From Acidimicrobiales bacterium (lineage in GTDB: Bacteria > Actinomycetota > Acidimicrobiia > Acidimicrobiales > MedAcidi-G1), in the NCBI GenBank assembly GCA_028823445.1, contig JAPKBH010000003.1, positions 1 to 64,000 of the forward strand: a stretch of DNA of 64,000 nucleotides, written 5' to 3'. Position 1 is the stretch's first letter. Each line of letters starts with the position of its first letter. The notes below the pieces were generated by a model, which saw nothing but the letters and a program-made list of their open reading frames with translations, ran no database searches and was not told the DNA's origin. This document shows, piece after piece, positions 53,089 to 61,857 of this stretch. The position numbers and the translations under genes were made by a program.

Positions 53089-54695
53089 TGACCTTGCGCC
53101 GCCTCGCTTGGCCAGTGGTGGTGCTGGTTCCTGTCGCCTTTTTGGGAATATTTTTTCTGTGGCCGGTGACCAATATTTTGGTGAAGGGCTTTGTCGGCGG
53201 CCGTCTGTGGGAGTTGCTTCACGAGGCGGTGTTTTGGCGGGTCTTGTGGTTCACGGTGTGGCAAGCGGCGGCCTCAACAGCGTTGGCTCTAGTGTTGGCT
53301 TTGCCTGGGGCGCACTTGTTGGCCCGCTTTCATTTTCGGGGGCGTTCTTTGTTGCGAGCTTTGGCTACGGTGCCGTTTGTTATGCCTACCGTGGTGGTGG
53401 CTGGGGCGTTTATCGCTTTGTTCGAGCAGTTTGGTTTAAACGATGGGGCGTTTCGTATGCGTCACACGGTGTGGGCGTTGTTGGCCGCTCACGTATTTTT
53501 TAACTTAGCCATTGTTTTGCGTACCGTGGGGTCTTATTGGGAGGGTCTTGATGGTCGGGTCGAAGAGCAGGCTCGGTTGTTGGGTGCTCGTCCGGGTCAA
53601 GTTTTTCTTCGGGTGACTTTGCCTCGTTTGGCGCCGGCGGTGGCTTCGGCCGCTTCGGTGGTTTTTCTTTTTTGTTTTACTTCGTTTGGGGTGATTTTGC
53701 TTTTGGGTGGGCCTACTCGGGCGACGTTGGAAACAGAAATTTGGCGTCATGCGGTGTGGCGGGGCGATATGGCTTCGGCATCGGCTTTGGCGGTGGTCCA
53801 GTTGGGGGCGGTGATGTCTTTGGTGTTGGTGAGTAACTTTTTGCAGCGTCGTCGGGGTGGCCGGGAGCAAACCCGTCTTGATTCTCGTCCGATGCCTTCT
53901 CGACGGTTGTTGGGGGCCAACTTGGGGTTGTTGTTGGTGGCGCTTGGCTTGCCGGTGTTGGTGCTGGTGGAGCGATCGTTAGCCACGGGTAATGGGTATT
54001 CGTTTGACAACTATCGGGCGTTGACCGTGAGGGTGACGTTGCTTCCGGTTTCGGCTCTGACTGCTTTGGGCAATTCGGTGCTTTTTGCGGTGGTGGCGAC
54101 GGCGTTGGCGGTGCTGGTTGGTGGTTTTGCTTCGTTGGTGGTGGTGTATGGCCGGCGCAGTCTTAGTCATTTTTTTGATTTTGGTCTGATGTTGCCACTG
54201 GGGGTTTCGGCGGTGACTTTGGGGTTTGGCATGTTGGTGGCTTTGGATGCCCCGCCGATGGATTTTCGGTCGTGGCGTTGGTTGGTTCCGGTGGCTCATG
54301 CTTTGATCGGTATTCCTTTTGTGTTGCGTACCGTGGTGCCTACTTTGCGCCGTATCGACCCCAAGGTTCGAGAATCCGCCGCGCTGCTGGGGGCTTCCCC
54401 TTTTCAAGTGGGTCGTTTGGTGGATTTTCCTTTGGCGGGTCGGGCGTTAGCGGTGGGGGCGGCTTTTGCTTTTGCCGTTTCGATAGGGGAGTTTGGGGCT
54501 ACTTCATTTTTGCCTCGTCACCCGGATCGTTTGACGGCGCCCTTAGCTCTTTTTCGGTTGTTGGGTACTCCGGGCGACTTGTTGCGGGGTCAAGCCATGG
54601 CTTTGGCGGTGTTGCTTATGGTGCTGACTGGTTTGGCGGTGCTGGTGATTGAAGGACGTCCCAGCGGTCGAGGTGTGGTGCGTGGTGATTTCTGA
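53088..54695 (+). CDS. thiP: Thiamine ABC transporter permease ThiP
   Basis: A 535-residue permease with two tandem binding-protein-dependent transport domains, about 12 hydrophobic helices in all. The EAA-type loops read 'EEQARLLGARPGQVFLRVTLPRL' (split near 165-185) and 'RESAALLGASPFQVGRLVDFPL' (split near 430-450). It forms the thiamine channel with ThiQ. The start overlaps thiB as TGATG. The last 11 coding bases begin a 15-base direct repeat shared with the thiQ start. Confidence 0.93.
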   Translation: MTLRRLAWPVVVLVPVAFLGIFFLWPVTNILVKGFVGGRLWELLHEAVFWRVLWFTVWQAAASTALALVLALPGAHLLARFHFRGRSLLRALATVPFVMPTVVVAGAFIALFEQFGLNDGAFRMRHTVWALLAAHVFFNLAIVLRTVGSYWEGLDGRVEEQARLLGARPGQVFLRVTLPRLAPAVASAASVVFLFCFTSFGVILLLGGPTRATLETEIWRHAVWRGDMASASALAVVQLGAVMSLVLVSNFLQRRRGGREQTRLDSRPMPSRRLLGANLGLLLVALGLPVLVLVERSLATGNGYSFDNYRALTVRVTLLPVSALTALGNSVLFAVVATALAVLVGGFASLVVVYGRRSLSHFFDFGLMLPLGVSAVTLGFGMLVALDAPPMDFRSWRWLVPVAHALIGIPFVLRTVVPTLRRIDPKVRESAALLGASPFQVGRLVDFPLAGRALAVGAAFAFAVSIGEFGATSFLPRHPDRLTAPLALFRLLGTPGDLLRGQAMALAVLLMVLTGLAVLVIEGRPSGRGVVRGDF

Positions 54696-54717
54696 TGGGG
54701 AATGGTGATTTCTGATG
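54683..54717 (+). repeat. Direct repeat at the thiP-thiQ junction
   Basis: TGGTGATTTCTGATG occurs at 54683-54697 and again at 54703-54717. The first copy holds the thiP stop plus a short out-of-frame ATG; the second provides the thiQ ATG. A 20-base tandem duplication explains it. Confidence 0.9.
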
Positions 54718-55704
54718 TTGCGTCTTGAGAGAGTAAGCGTACGTTTTGGCCAAAATCAGGTACTGAATCAAGTTGATTTGACGGTGGCGTCGGGGGAGGT
54801 GTTGGTGTTGTTGGGCCCTTCGGGGTGTGGTAAGTCCACCTTGTTGCGCACTATTGCTGGGCTAGAAACGCCCGCCGCTGGCCAAGTGTTTTGGGAAGAG
54901 CAGAATTTGACGGCCGTTGCGGCTCATCAACGGGGTTTCGGCATGATGTTTCAAGACCATGCTTTGTTTGGCCATTTATCGGTAGCCGCCAACGTGGCTT
55001 TTGGTTTGCGTATTGCTGGCTGGGGGGTTGGGCAACGTCAGCAGAAGGTGGCCGAGTTGCTGGAGTTAGTGGGGTTGGTCGGTTTCGAAGGCCGCTCGGT
55101 TGAGACTTTGTCGGGCGGGGAGGCTCAGCGGGTGGCTTTGGCTCGTTCTTTGGCTCCGGACCCTCGTTTGTTGATGTTGGATGAGCCGTTGGCTTCGTTG
55201 GATCGTGCTTTGCGGGGTCGTTTGGTTAACGACTTGGGCCAGCTTTTGCGTGGGTTGGGCCAGTCGGCTATTTATGTCACCCACGATTATGGCGAGGCGT
55301 TTGCTTTGGCTGATCGTATTGCGGTGATGGATGGCGGTCGTATTGCTCGTTGTGGTCGGCCGGTTGAGGTGTGGGCTGATCCGCAGACGGAAGCGGTGGC
55401 GCGCAGTATTGGTCATCAAAATATTTTGTCGCTCGATAATCAAGGCCATTGCGTGTTGGGACGGTTGGGTGGTCAGGCGGGTTTGGTGTTGGTGCGTTCC
55501 GATGGCTTGCGTTTGGCGCCTTCTGGGGTGGGGGCTCGGGTAGTCGGGTCGGTGTTTTCGCAAGGTCGTTACGATCTTCAAGTCGAAGTCGGTGGTCAAC
55601 TTTTGCAGTTAAGCGCTGTTGAGCCGGTGGGTCTGGGTGACTCGGTGTATTTGGCTTGGCCCGATGATGCGGTGGTTCCGTTAGTGGCTTCGGCGGACGG
55701 TTAG
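54715..55704 (+). CDS. thiQ: Thiamine ABC transporter ATP-binding protein ThiQ
   Basis: A 329-residue ATPase. Walker A 'LGPSGCGKSTLLRTIAGLE' near residue 33, the signature 'LSGGEAQRVALARSLAPDPR' near 128, and Walker B 'LLMLDEPLASLDRAL' near 150 with the switch His in 'IYVTHDYGEAF'. The C-terminal 80 residues form a TOBE-like domain ('ARVVGSVFSQGRYDLQVEV'), as in iron/thiamine-type importers. It powers ThiP. Start 54715 lies in the second copy of the junction repeat; it is 19 bases after the thiP stop. Confidence 0.92.
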   Translation: MLRLERVSVRFGQNQVLNQVDLTVASGEVLVLLGPSGCGKSTLLRTIAGLETPAAGQVFWEEQNLTAVAAHQRGFGMMFQDHALFGHLSVAANVAFGLRIAGWGVGQRQQKVAELLELVGLVGFEGRSVETLSGGEAQRVALARSLAPDPRLLMLDEPLASLDRALRGRLVNDLGQLLRGLGQSAIYVTHDYGEAFALADRIAVMDGGRIARCGRPVEVWADPQTEAVARSIGHQNILSLDNQGHCVLGRLGGQAGLVLVRSDGLRLAPSGVGARVVGSVFSQGRYDLQVEVGGQLLQLSAVEPVGLGDSVYLAWPDDAVVPLVASADG

Positions 55705-57257
55705 TTAAAGAGTTCCGCTACTCGGGAGCGTATTATTTTGCCCATGGTGTTGCGTTCAAAGTGTTCAACAATGCGCCAGGTGTCGGGCACTTTGTAACTG
55801 GCGAGTTTTTGGCCGGCGAACTTGGCGAGGTCTTCAAGGTCGAGGTTGGGGTCGGCCACTAAGGCGGCGGCTACTCGTTGGCCGAGACGTTCATCGGGGA
55901 GGCCCAGCACGATGACTTGGTCGACACCCGGGTAGGTCAACAGCACCCGTTCTACTTCGGTGGGGTACACGTTGGCGCCGCCGCGCAGAATCAGGTCGCT
56001 GCGCCTTCCTTGCAAGGTGAGTAACCCGTCTTGATCGAGGTAACCCAAGTCACCGGTGTGCAGTAACCCGCAGCGCAGTGCTTTCTGGGTGGCTTGGGGT
56101 TGGTTCCAGTAGCCCAGCATGGGGGTCCATACTCCGGCCCAGGGGCCAGTGGTTTGTGGGCCGATACAAACTTCGCCGGTTTGGCCGGCGGCCAGTGGCA
56201 GGTCGTTGTCGTCCAGAATGTGTAAGACCACGGGGTCTAGGGCTTGGCCGGCACCGTTTCCGTCGGCTTGAGGGGCATCGTGGCGTTGACGCACTACCCC
56301 GGAGGGGGCTTCAGAAAGCCCGTAGCCCATGGTGCAGGGGAAGCCGAACTTGTCTTGCCATGCTTGGCGTAGTTCTGGCGGGGTGGGCCCGGCGCCCACG
56401 ATGACTTGGCTTAGTGAGGAGAGTTGTTGGGCAGTAATTTTTGGGTCGTGGACCATGTCGTGTATTTGGGTGGGGACCATGAGCAGCCGATTGATTTTGG
56501 TTTTTTCAATACCTTGGGCGATGCTGGCCGCCGGGCCGGGGTTCAAAATAACGGTGGTGGTACCGCGGGCAAAAGCTGAGACCGGCCCCAAGATCATCAT
56601 GTTGAGCACGGTTAAGGCCAAAGCGGTGCCGTTGCGTTCGTTGAGCAGTGGTGGGTACAGGGTGCGGGTGCTGACCCCGGGCCATAACAGGTTGTGTTGG
56701 CTGTGTACGGCTCCTTTGGGGCGCCCGGTGGTGCCGCTGGTGTAGGCAATGGCCGCTGGTGCGTGGGGGTCAATAAGAGTTTCTGGTGCTGGGTGTCCGG
56801 CGGCCAGCAGGTCTTGCCACTGAGGGAGGCACAGGCTGGGTCGGTTGCCTACGGGACGGTCGGGATCGGTGAGAACTAGCGAGGCTTGGGCGTCGTCCAT
56901 CATCCAGCAGGCTTCGTCGTCGCTGAGGTTGGGGTTTATGCCGAGCCATAGGGCGCCGAGTTGTTGGGTGGCCAAGAAGGCTTCGACGAGTGCTGGGCCG
57001 TTGGCCATGCGGGCGACCACTCGGTCGCCGGGGCGGATGCCCAGAGAGGTCAATCCGCCGGCCGCCGCATTGACTCGATCGGCCAGTGCCTGCCAAGAGT
57101 ATTCGGTTTGGTCGTGTACGAGGGCCAACCGTTGGGGGTGGTGGGCCAACCCGTAGTTCAAGAGGCTGGCGGTGGTGAAGGGCCCTTGGGGGGCAGGGTT
57201 GGGGGCGGGGCGTACCACCAGTCCTCGGTGGTCCAGCGTGAGCGCCGGAGGGTTCAT
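55701..57257 (-). CDS. Acyl-CoA synthetase (AMP-binding enzyme)
   Basis: A 518-residue enzyme. The P-loop 'AYTSGTTGRPKGAVHSQHN' is near residue 165, 'GYGLSEAPSGVV' near 310, 'SDLILRGGANVYPTEVERVL' near 420 and the catalytic Lys in 'NTMGKIIRSRV' near the C terminus. It makes acyl-CoA from fatty or aromatic acids. The ATG at 57257 overlaps the esterase stop (ATGA); a TTG at 57272 is less likely. It is the last gene of the thiolase-esterase-ligase operon. Confidence 0.92.
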   Translation of the reverse strand: MNPPALTLDHRGLVVRPAPNPAPQGPFTTASLLNYGLAHHPQRLALVHDQTEYSWQALADRVNAAAGGLTSLGIRPGDRVVARMANGPALVEAFLATQQLGALWLGINPNLSDDEACWMMDDAQASLVLTDPDRPVGNRPSLCLPQWQDLLAAGHPAPETLIDPHAPAAIAYTSGTTGRPKGAVHSQHNLLWPGVSTRTLYPPLLNERNGTALALTVLNMMILGPVSAFARGTTTVILNPGPAASIAQGIEKTKINRLLMVPTQIHDMVHDPKITAQQLSSLSQVIVGAGPTPPELRQAWQDKFGFPCTMGYGLSEAPSGVVRQRHDAPQADGNGAGQALDPVVLHILDDNDLPLAAGQTGEVCIGPQTTGPWAGVWTPMLGYWNQPQATQKALRCGLLHTGDLGYLDQDGLLTLQGRRSDLILRGGANVYPTEVERVLLTYPGVDQVIVLGLPDERLGQRVAAALVADPNLDLEDLAKFAGQKLASYKVPDTWRIVEHFERNTMGKIIRSRVAELFN

Positions 57258-58750
57258 CGCAGATGCTGCCAAAGTTCACGCTCTTGGGGCTCTGGGTCAC
57301 GCAGCAAGGTGTGCTGGTTGTCGAACTCCATAACGTGGCGGTCTTCCGGGGTGTAGGTGGGCCAGGTGCCGAGGGTTTCTGTGGAGGGGTTCCCGGTGGT
57401 GATGAATGCCCCCCAGGCTTGGTGCATGGCTTGGGCCAGCGCATCAGGGCGCTCTACGTCACCCAAAAAATCGCTGACCCCGGGGCGGTCCAAAGTGTTG
57501 AAGGTGAAGGGAATTTCTAGAGCATGAGAGGCCCCTAAGAGCCCATCGAGGGCGTGGGAATCCCATGAGAATTGGTACATGAAGGTGGTGGCTTGGTGGC
57601 TGTCTCGGTGGTCGGCTAAACGAATGGCGGGGATGCGAAAGACCCAGTCGGTAGAGATGGCACAAGCCAGCCAACCGGGGGCGAGGTGGCCGAGGCGTTG
57701 CCGGTACACGGCCAGCAGGTTTTCTGGGTCGTCGACCATGCGTTCTACGTAACGCTCGGCTTGCTGCTCGTTGAGGCCGGTAATACCCCATAAGGCCATC
57801 TCGTCTTGGTTGGTGCCCAGAAGCAAAGCCACATCGGCGGCCGCCCCTTGGGCTAAGAGGTCAGCCGGTGGTTCAGGTAAAGCGGCGCTGCCCCACACCG
57901 GGTAGAAGGCATCAACTCCTTGGGCTCGGTTGTGGTCGTTTTCGATTACCCGTTGTTGGGCTTCTAAAATGTCTAAAACGGGCAGGGTGCGGAGCTCTTG
58001 GGCTGTGGGGTGGCCCAGTTCGGCAAGTAACTCACCGGCGATGGCCGTGCCGTCTTCTGGGGGGTGAATGTGGTGGGCGGCCCCACTTTGGGCGATGGCT
58101 TGGTGAAAAAGGCCATCGGTTTGGGGAGATGCCATCAGGTTGCAGACGCTAAAAGCACCGGCCGATTCGCCGCCGATGGTGATGCGGCCGGGGTCACCGC
58201 CAAAGTTGGCAATGTTTTCTTTTACCCAACGCAGGGCCGCTATTTGGTCCAGGGTGCCGTTGAGTCCGGCGCTGGCCAGGTGGGGGTCTTGGGGAAAGTG
58301 AGGGCCAAGGTTGCAAAAACCCAAGGCGCCCAAGCGGTAGTTGATGGTGACCACCACAATGTCGCTGGTTAAAGCAAACGAGGTGCCGTCGTACCAAGGC
58401 ACGGCGCCCTGCCCGTGCAAGTAGGCGCCACCGTGGATCCACACATAAACGGGGCGTTGTTGGTCGTCAACGGCTGGGGTGACGATGTTCAGGGTGAGGC
58501 AATCTTCGTCCCAGTCCACGGGGATACGGTTGGTGAGCCCTTCGCCGGGGAGTTGGGGGGCGGCCGGACCTGAGCGGCGAGCATCTCGTACCCCTTCCCA
58601 GGGTTCTGGCGCTTGGGGGGGAGCAAAGCGCAGTTCACCGGTGGGGGATGCCGCATAGGGAATCCCAGAAAAACGGTGGGCTCCGCGGCGGGTGCGACCG
58701 GCTACTGGGCCTTGGGCGGTTTGGGCTTGGGGTTGTTCGGTGGTTTCCAT
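57254..58750 (-). CDS. Carboxylesterase type B
   Basis: A 498-residue alpha/beta hydrolase. The oxyanion hole is 'VYVWIHGGAYLHGQG' near 100, the nucleophile elbow 'ITIGGESAGAFSVCNLM' near 190 and 'GTNQDEMALWG' near 305 holds the conserved Glu/Asp region. These enzymes cleave carboxylic esters such as lipids or xenobiotics. No signal peptide is obvious. Its ATG overlaps the thiolase stop by one base, and the CoA ligase follows by ATGA, so esterase, ligase and thiolase form one release-activate-cleave pathway. Confidence 0.9.
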   Translation of the reverse strand: METTEQPQAQTAQGPVAGRTRRGAHRFSGIPYAASPTGELRFAPPQAPEPWEGVRDARRSGPAAPQLPGEGLTNRIPVDWDEDCLTLNIVTPAVDDQQRPVYVWIHGGAYLHGQGAVPWYDGTSFALTSDIVVVTINYRLGALGFCNLGPHFPQDPHLASAGLNGTLDQIAALRWVKENIANFGGDPGRITIGGESAGAFSVCNLMASPQTDGLFHQAIAQSGAAHHIHPPEDGTAIAGELLAELGHPTAQELRTLPVLDILEAQQRVIENDHNRAQGVDAFYPVWGSAALPEPPADLLAQGAAADVALLLGTNQDEMALWGITGLNEQQAERYVERMVDDPENLLAVYRQRLGHLAPGWLACAISTDWVFRIPAIRLADHRDSHQATTFMYQFSWDSHALDGLLGASHALEIPFTFNTLDRPGVSDFLGDVERPDALAQAMHQAWGAFITTGNPSTETLGTWPTYTPEDRHVMEFDNQHTLLRDPEPQERELWQHLR

Positions 58751-59928
58751 CAGACCTTTATAACCAATGCTTCGCCTTGACCGCCACCTCCGCAGAGGGC
58801 GGCCGCTCCGAGGCCACCGCCTTGGCGTTTGAGTTGGTAGGCCAGGGTTAAGGCCACACGGGTTCCTGACATGCCGATGGGGTGGCCTAAGGCGATAGCC
58901 CCACCATTGACGTTGACCACGCTGTCGGGCACCCCGAGGGCTTCGGTGGAGGCCAGAGCTACGGCGGCGAAGGCTTCGTTGATTTCGAAGAGGTCAAGGT
59001 CGGCCACCGAAAGGTTGGTGCCGGCTAAAGCTTTTTCGATGGCGTTGGAGGGTTGGTTTAACAAACTGGTGTCGGGGCCGGCTACCTGGCCGTGGGCCAC
59101 AATTTCGGCCAGAGGTTCAATGCCGAGTGTTTCGGCGTGTTTCATGGTGGTGACGATGACGGCGGCCGCTCCGTCAGATATTTGCGAGGCGTTGCCGGCG
59201 GTCAGGTTGCCGTCGGGGGCAAAGGCTGGGGCTAAACGCCCGAGGGTTTCTTGGTCAATGCCGGGGCGAATGCCTTCATCATCGGCGACCACCACGGGGT
59301 CGCCGCGGCGCTGGGCGATGCTTACCGGTACGATTTCTTCGGCCAGTAAACCAGCGGCTTGGGCGGCGGCTGCTCGTTGGTGCGAGGCCACCGCTAGGGC
59401 ATCTTGGGGGCTGCGTTCCATGCCTCGTTGGGCGGCGTAGCGTTCGGTGGCTTCACCCATGGCGCAGTGTTCCAGGGTGCAGGTGAGGCCGTCGTGCATC
59501 ATGGAGTCCACGAGTTTTCCGTCGCCAATGCGGTAGCCGGAGCGGGCTTTGGTTAAGAGATACGGGGCGTTGGTCATGGATTCCATGCCTCCAGCAATGA
59601 TCATTTCTGCTTCGCCGAGGCGAATCATTTGGCTGGCTAAGTGAATGGCGTGCAGGCCCGACAGGCAGGCTCGGTTTAGCAAGGTTGATGGGGTGGTTAG
59701 GGGGATTCCAGCATCGGCGGCGGCTCGGCGGGCCGGTACTTGGCCTACCCCGGCTGCAACCACGTTGCCCAGGTAGGCGAAATCTATTTGCTCGGGGGTA
59801 ACGCCTGCTCGCTTGAGGGCGCCCTTGATGGCCACCGCTCCGAGGTCGGTGGCGCTTTGGCTGGCCAGAGAGCCTTGGAGTTTACCAATGGGGGTGCGGG
59901 CTCCGCTTAAAATAACTATGGGCGACAT
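58750..59928 (-). CDS. Acetyl-CoA acetyltransferase (thiolase)
   Basis: A 392-residue thiolase. The active Cys is in 'LLNRACLSGLHAIHLASQMI' near residue 88, the substrate-binding 'NVNGGAIALGHPIGMSGTR' near 340 has the catalytic His, and the second Cys is in 'ALCGGGGQGEA' near 380. It cleaves beta-ketoacyl-CoA or condenses acetyl-CoA. A good ribosome site (CAGGAGAA) precedes ATG 59928. It leads the thiolase-esterase-CoA ligase operon. Confidence 0.94.
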   Translation of the reverse strand: MSPIVILSGARTPIGKLQGSLASQSATDLGAVAIKGALKRAGVTPEQIDFAYLGNVVAAGVGQVPARRAAADAGIPLTTPSTLLNRACLSGLHAIHLASQMIRLGEAEMIIAGGMESMTNAPYLLTKARSGYRIGDGKLVDSMMHDGLTCTLEHCAMGEATERYAAQRGMERSPQDALAVASHQRAAAAQAAGLLAEEIVPVSIAQRRGDPVVVADDEGIRPGIDQETLGRLAPAFAPDGNLTAGNASQISDGAAAVIVTTMKHAETLGIEPLAEIVAHGQVAGPDTSLLNQPSNAIEKALAGTNLSVADLDLFEINEAFAAVALASTEALGVPDSVVNVNGGAIALGHPIGMSGTRVALTLAYQLKRQGGGLGAAALCGGGGQGEALVIKV

Positions 59929-59958
59929 GGTTCTCCTGGTAGCAACGTGGGGTTTACG

Positions 59959-61845
59959 TTACTCGCTGGTTGGGCTTTGGTCTGAGTCGGCGCCTACCAA
60001 GGTGGACCACAGGTCTTGGTAGAGGCCACCGGCTTTTCTGAGTTCTTGGTGGGTGCCTCGTTCAATTATTTGGCCTTGGTCAAGGACCACAATTTCGTCG
60101 GCGGCCATCACGGTGGAAAGCCGGTGAGCGATAACCACAGAGGTTCGGTCGACGAGTGCTTCGCCGAGGGCGGCTTGTACCAGTGCTTCGTTTTCGGTAT
60201 CGAGGTGGCTGGTGGCTTCGTCCAAAATGACGATGAGCGGGTCTTTAACCAGCAGGCGGGCGATAGCGAGGCGTTGTTTTTCTCCTCCGGAAAGCCGGTA
60301 GCCCCGTTCTCCTACCATGGTGTCAAACCCTTCGGGGAGGTCTTCAATGACGTGGAGAATGCGAGCAGAACGGCAGGCCTCGATCAGGTCTTGGTCGGTG
60401 GCTTCGGGGCGGGCGTAACGCAGGTTTTCGCCTATTGATTCATGGAACAAGTGGGGGTCTTGGCTGACTACCCCGATGCGGGCTCGTAACCCGTCTTGAG
60501 TTAGCGACCGTACGTCGTGCCCATCAATGGAGACGGCTCCTTCGGTAACGTCGTAGAGGCGAGGGATCAACGAGGCCATGGTGCTTTTTCCGGCACCTGA
60601 GGGGCCCACTATGGCTAACATTTTTCCCGGTTCAACCGAGAGGTCAATATTTTTGAGGACCAGTCGTTCTGGTTCGTTGGGGTCGGTCAGGATTTCGGTT
60701 TCTAGTGAGGCCACGGTGGTTTCCCCGGGTGAGGGGTAGCGAAACGACACGTTGTCAAAGCGTAAGCCGCCAGAAGATAAGAGGTTTTGGGGGTCTTGGG
60801 CATCGGGGGCGTCAGCCACTGGGTTTTGGGCATCGAGTACTTCAAAGACTCGTTCGAACGAAACGAAGGCGGCCATGAGGTCAACGCGGGCGGTGGTGAG
60901 TTGGGTGAGGGGGCCAAAGAGTTGGGTAACCAGCACGCCTAGCGAAGCGAGGGTGCCGATGGTGATGGCTCCTTCGATGGCCAGCGAGCCGCCTAGCCAG
61001 TAAACGGCGGCGGTACCGAGGGCGCCTAGCAAGGTAAGAGCAATAACGAAGGTGCGGCTATAAATAGCGTTGCGGATGCCGATTTGTCGTACCCGGTCGG
61101 CCCGATTGGCGAACCCGTCGCGTTCTTCGTCGGGTCGGCCAAAGAGTTTGGCCAGCAACGCACCGGACACGTTGAAGCGTTCGGTCATGGTGTTGTTCAT
61201 GGAGGCATTGAGGTTCATGCCTTCTCGAGTGATGTCGGCCACTATTTGGCCAACTCTGCGGGCCGGGAAAACAAAAAGTGGCAGCATGACGAGTGCTAAA
61301 ACGGTGATTCGCCATTCCAGGATCATCATGGTGGTGACGGTGACAATTGCGGTAATGGTGTTAGATACCACCGTGCCCAGCGTGCCGGTGAGCGCTCGTT
61401 GGGCACCGATGACGTCGTTGTTGAGGCGGCTCACCAGAGCACCGGTTTGGGTGCGGGTAAAAAAGGAGAGGGGCAAGCGTTGTACGTGGTCAAACAAAGC
61501 GACGCGTAGGTCGTAGATGAGTCCTTCGCCGATGGAGGCTGACCAGAATCGTTCCATGAAGGAAAGCACTGCTTGGGCAACGGCGGCTAGCACCACCATG
61601 CCGCCTAAAAAGGTGAGTTGGCGGCGGTCGCTGTTGGCGATGGCTCCGTCGATGATTTGGCGAAAGAGCAGTGGCGGTACTACTCCCAGCAAAGAGGCGG
61701 CCACCAAGGTGAGTAAAAACCCGGTGATGCGTGAGCGGTAGGGGCGGGCGAACCCCCACACTCGGCGGCGGGTTTCGGGGCCGAGGTTTCCGGAGGCTGG
61801 TTGTTGATGCGCCATGGTGTGGAGCATGCGCATGGGTGAAGTCAT
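59959..61845 (-). CDS. ABC transporter, fused permease/ATPase exporter
   Basis: A 628-residue half-transporter exporter. About six helices (residues 30-320) with 'LSFFTRTQTGALVSRLNNDV' near 118 are followed by the ATPase: Walker A 'IVGPSGAGKSTMASLIPRLY' near 410, Q loop, signature 'YRLSGGEKQRLAIARLL' near 518 and Walker B 'LIVILDEATSHLD'. Works as a homodimer or with a partner to export lipids, peptides or drugs. TAGGCT ends 6 bases before the ATG; that promoter lies in the 3' end of the PrmA-like gene. Confidence 0.92.
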   Translation of the reverse strand: MTSPMRMLHTMAHQQPASGNLGPETRRRVWGFARPYRSRITGFLLTLVAASLLGVVPPLLFRQIIDGAIANSDRRQLTFLGGMVVLAAVAQAVLSFMERFWSASIGEGLIYDLRVALFDHVQRLPLSFFTRTQTGALVSRLNNDVIGAQRALTGTLGTVVSNTITAIVTVTTMMILEWRITVLALVMLPLFVFPARRVGQIVADITREGMNLNASMNNTMTERFNVSGALLAKLFGRPDEERDGFANRADRVRQIGIRNAIYSRTFVIALTLLGALGTAAVYWLGGSLAIEGAITIGTLASLGVLVTQLFGPLTQLTTARVDLMAAFVSFERVFEVLDAQNPVADAPDAQDPQNLLSSGGLRFDNVSFRYPSPGETTVASLETEILTDPNEPERLVLKNIDLSVEPGKMLAIVGPSGAGKSTMASLIPRLYDVTEGAVSIDGHDVRSLTQDGLRARIGVVSQDPHLFHESIGENLRYARPEATDQDLIEACRSARILHVIEDLPEGFDTMVGERGYRLSGGEKQRLAIARLLVKDPLIVILDEATSHLDTENEALVQAALGEALVDRTSVVIAHRLSTVMAADEIVVLDQGQIIERGTHQELRKAGGLYQDLWSTLVGADSDQSPTSE

Positions 61846-61851
61846 GTGCGG

Positions 61852-61857
61852 AGCCTA
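61852..61857 (-). promoter_or_regulatory. Leaderless -10 element of the ABC exporter
   Basis: On the minus strand TAGGCT ends 6 bases before the ATG at 61845 and overlaps the last codon of the upstream methyltransferase gene. Confidence 0.5.
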
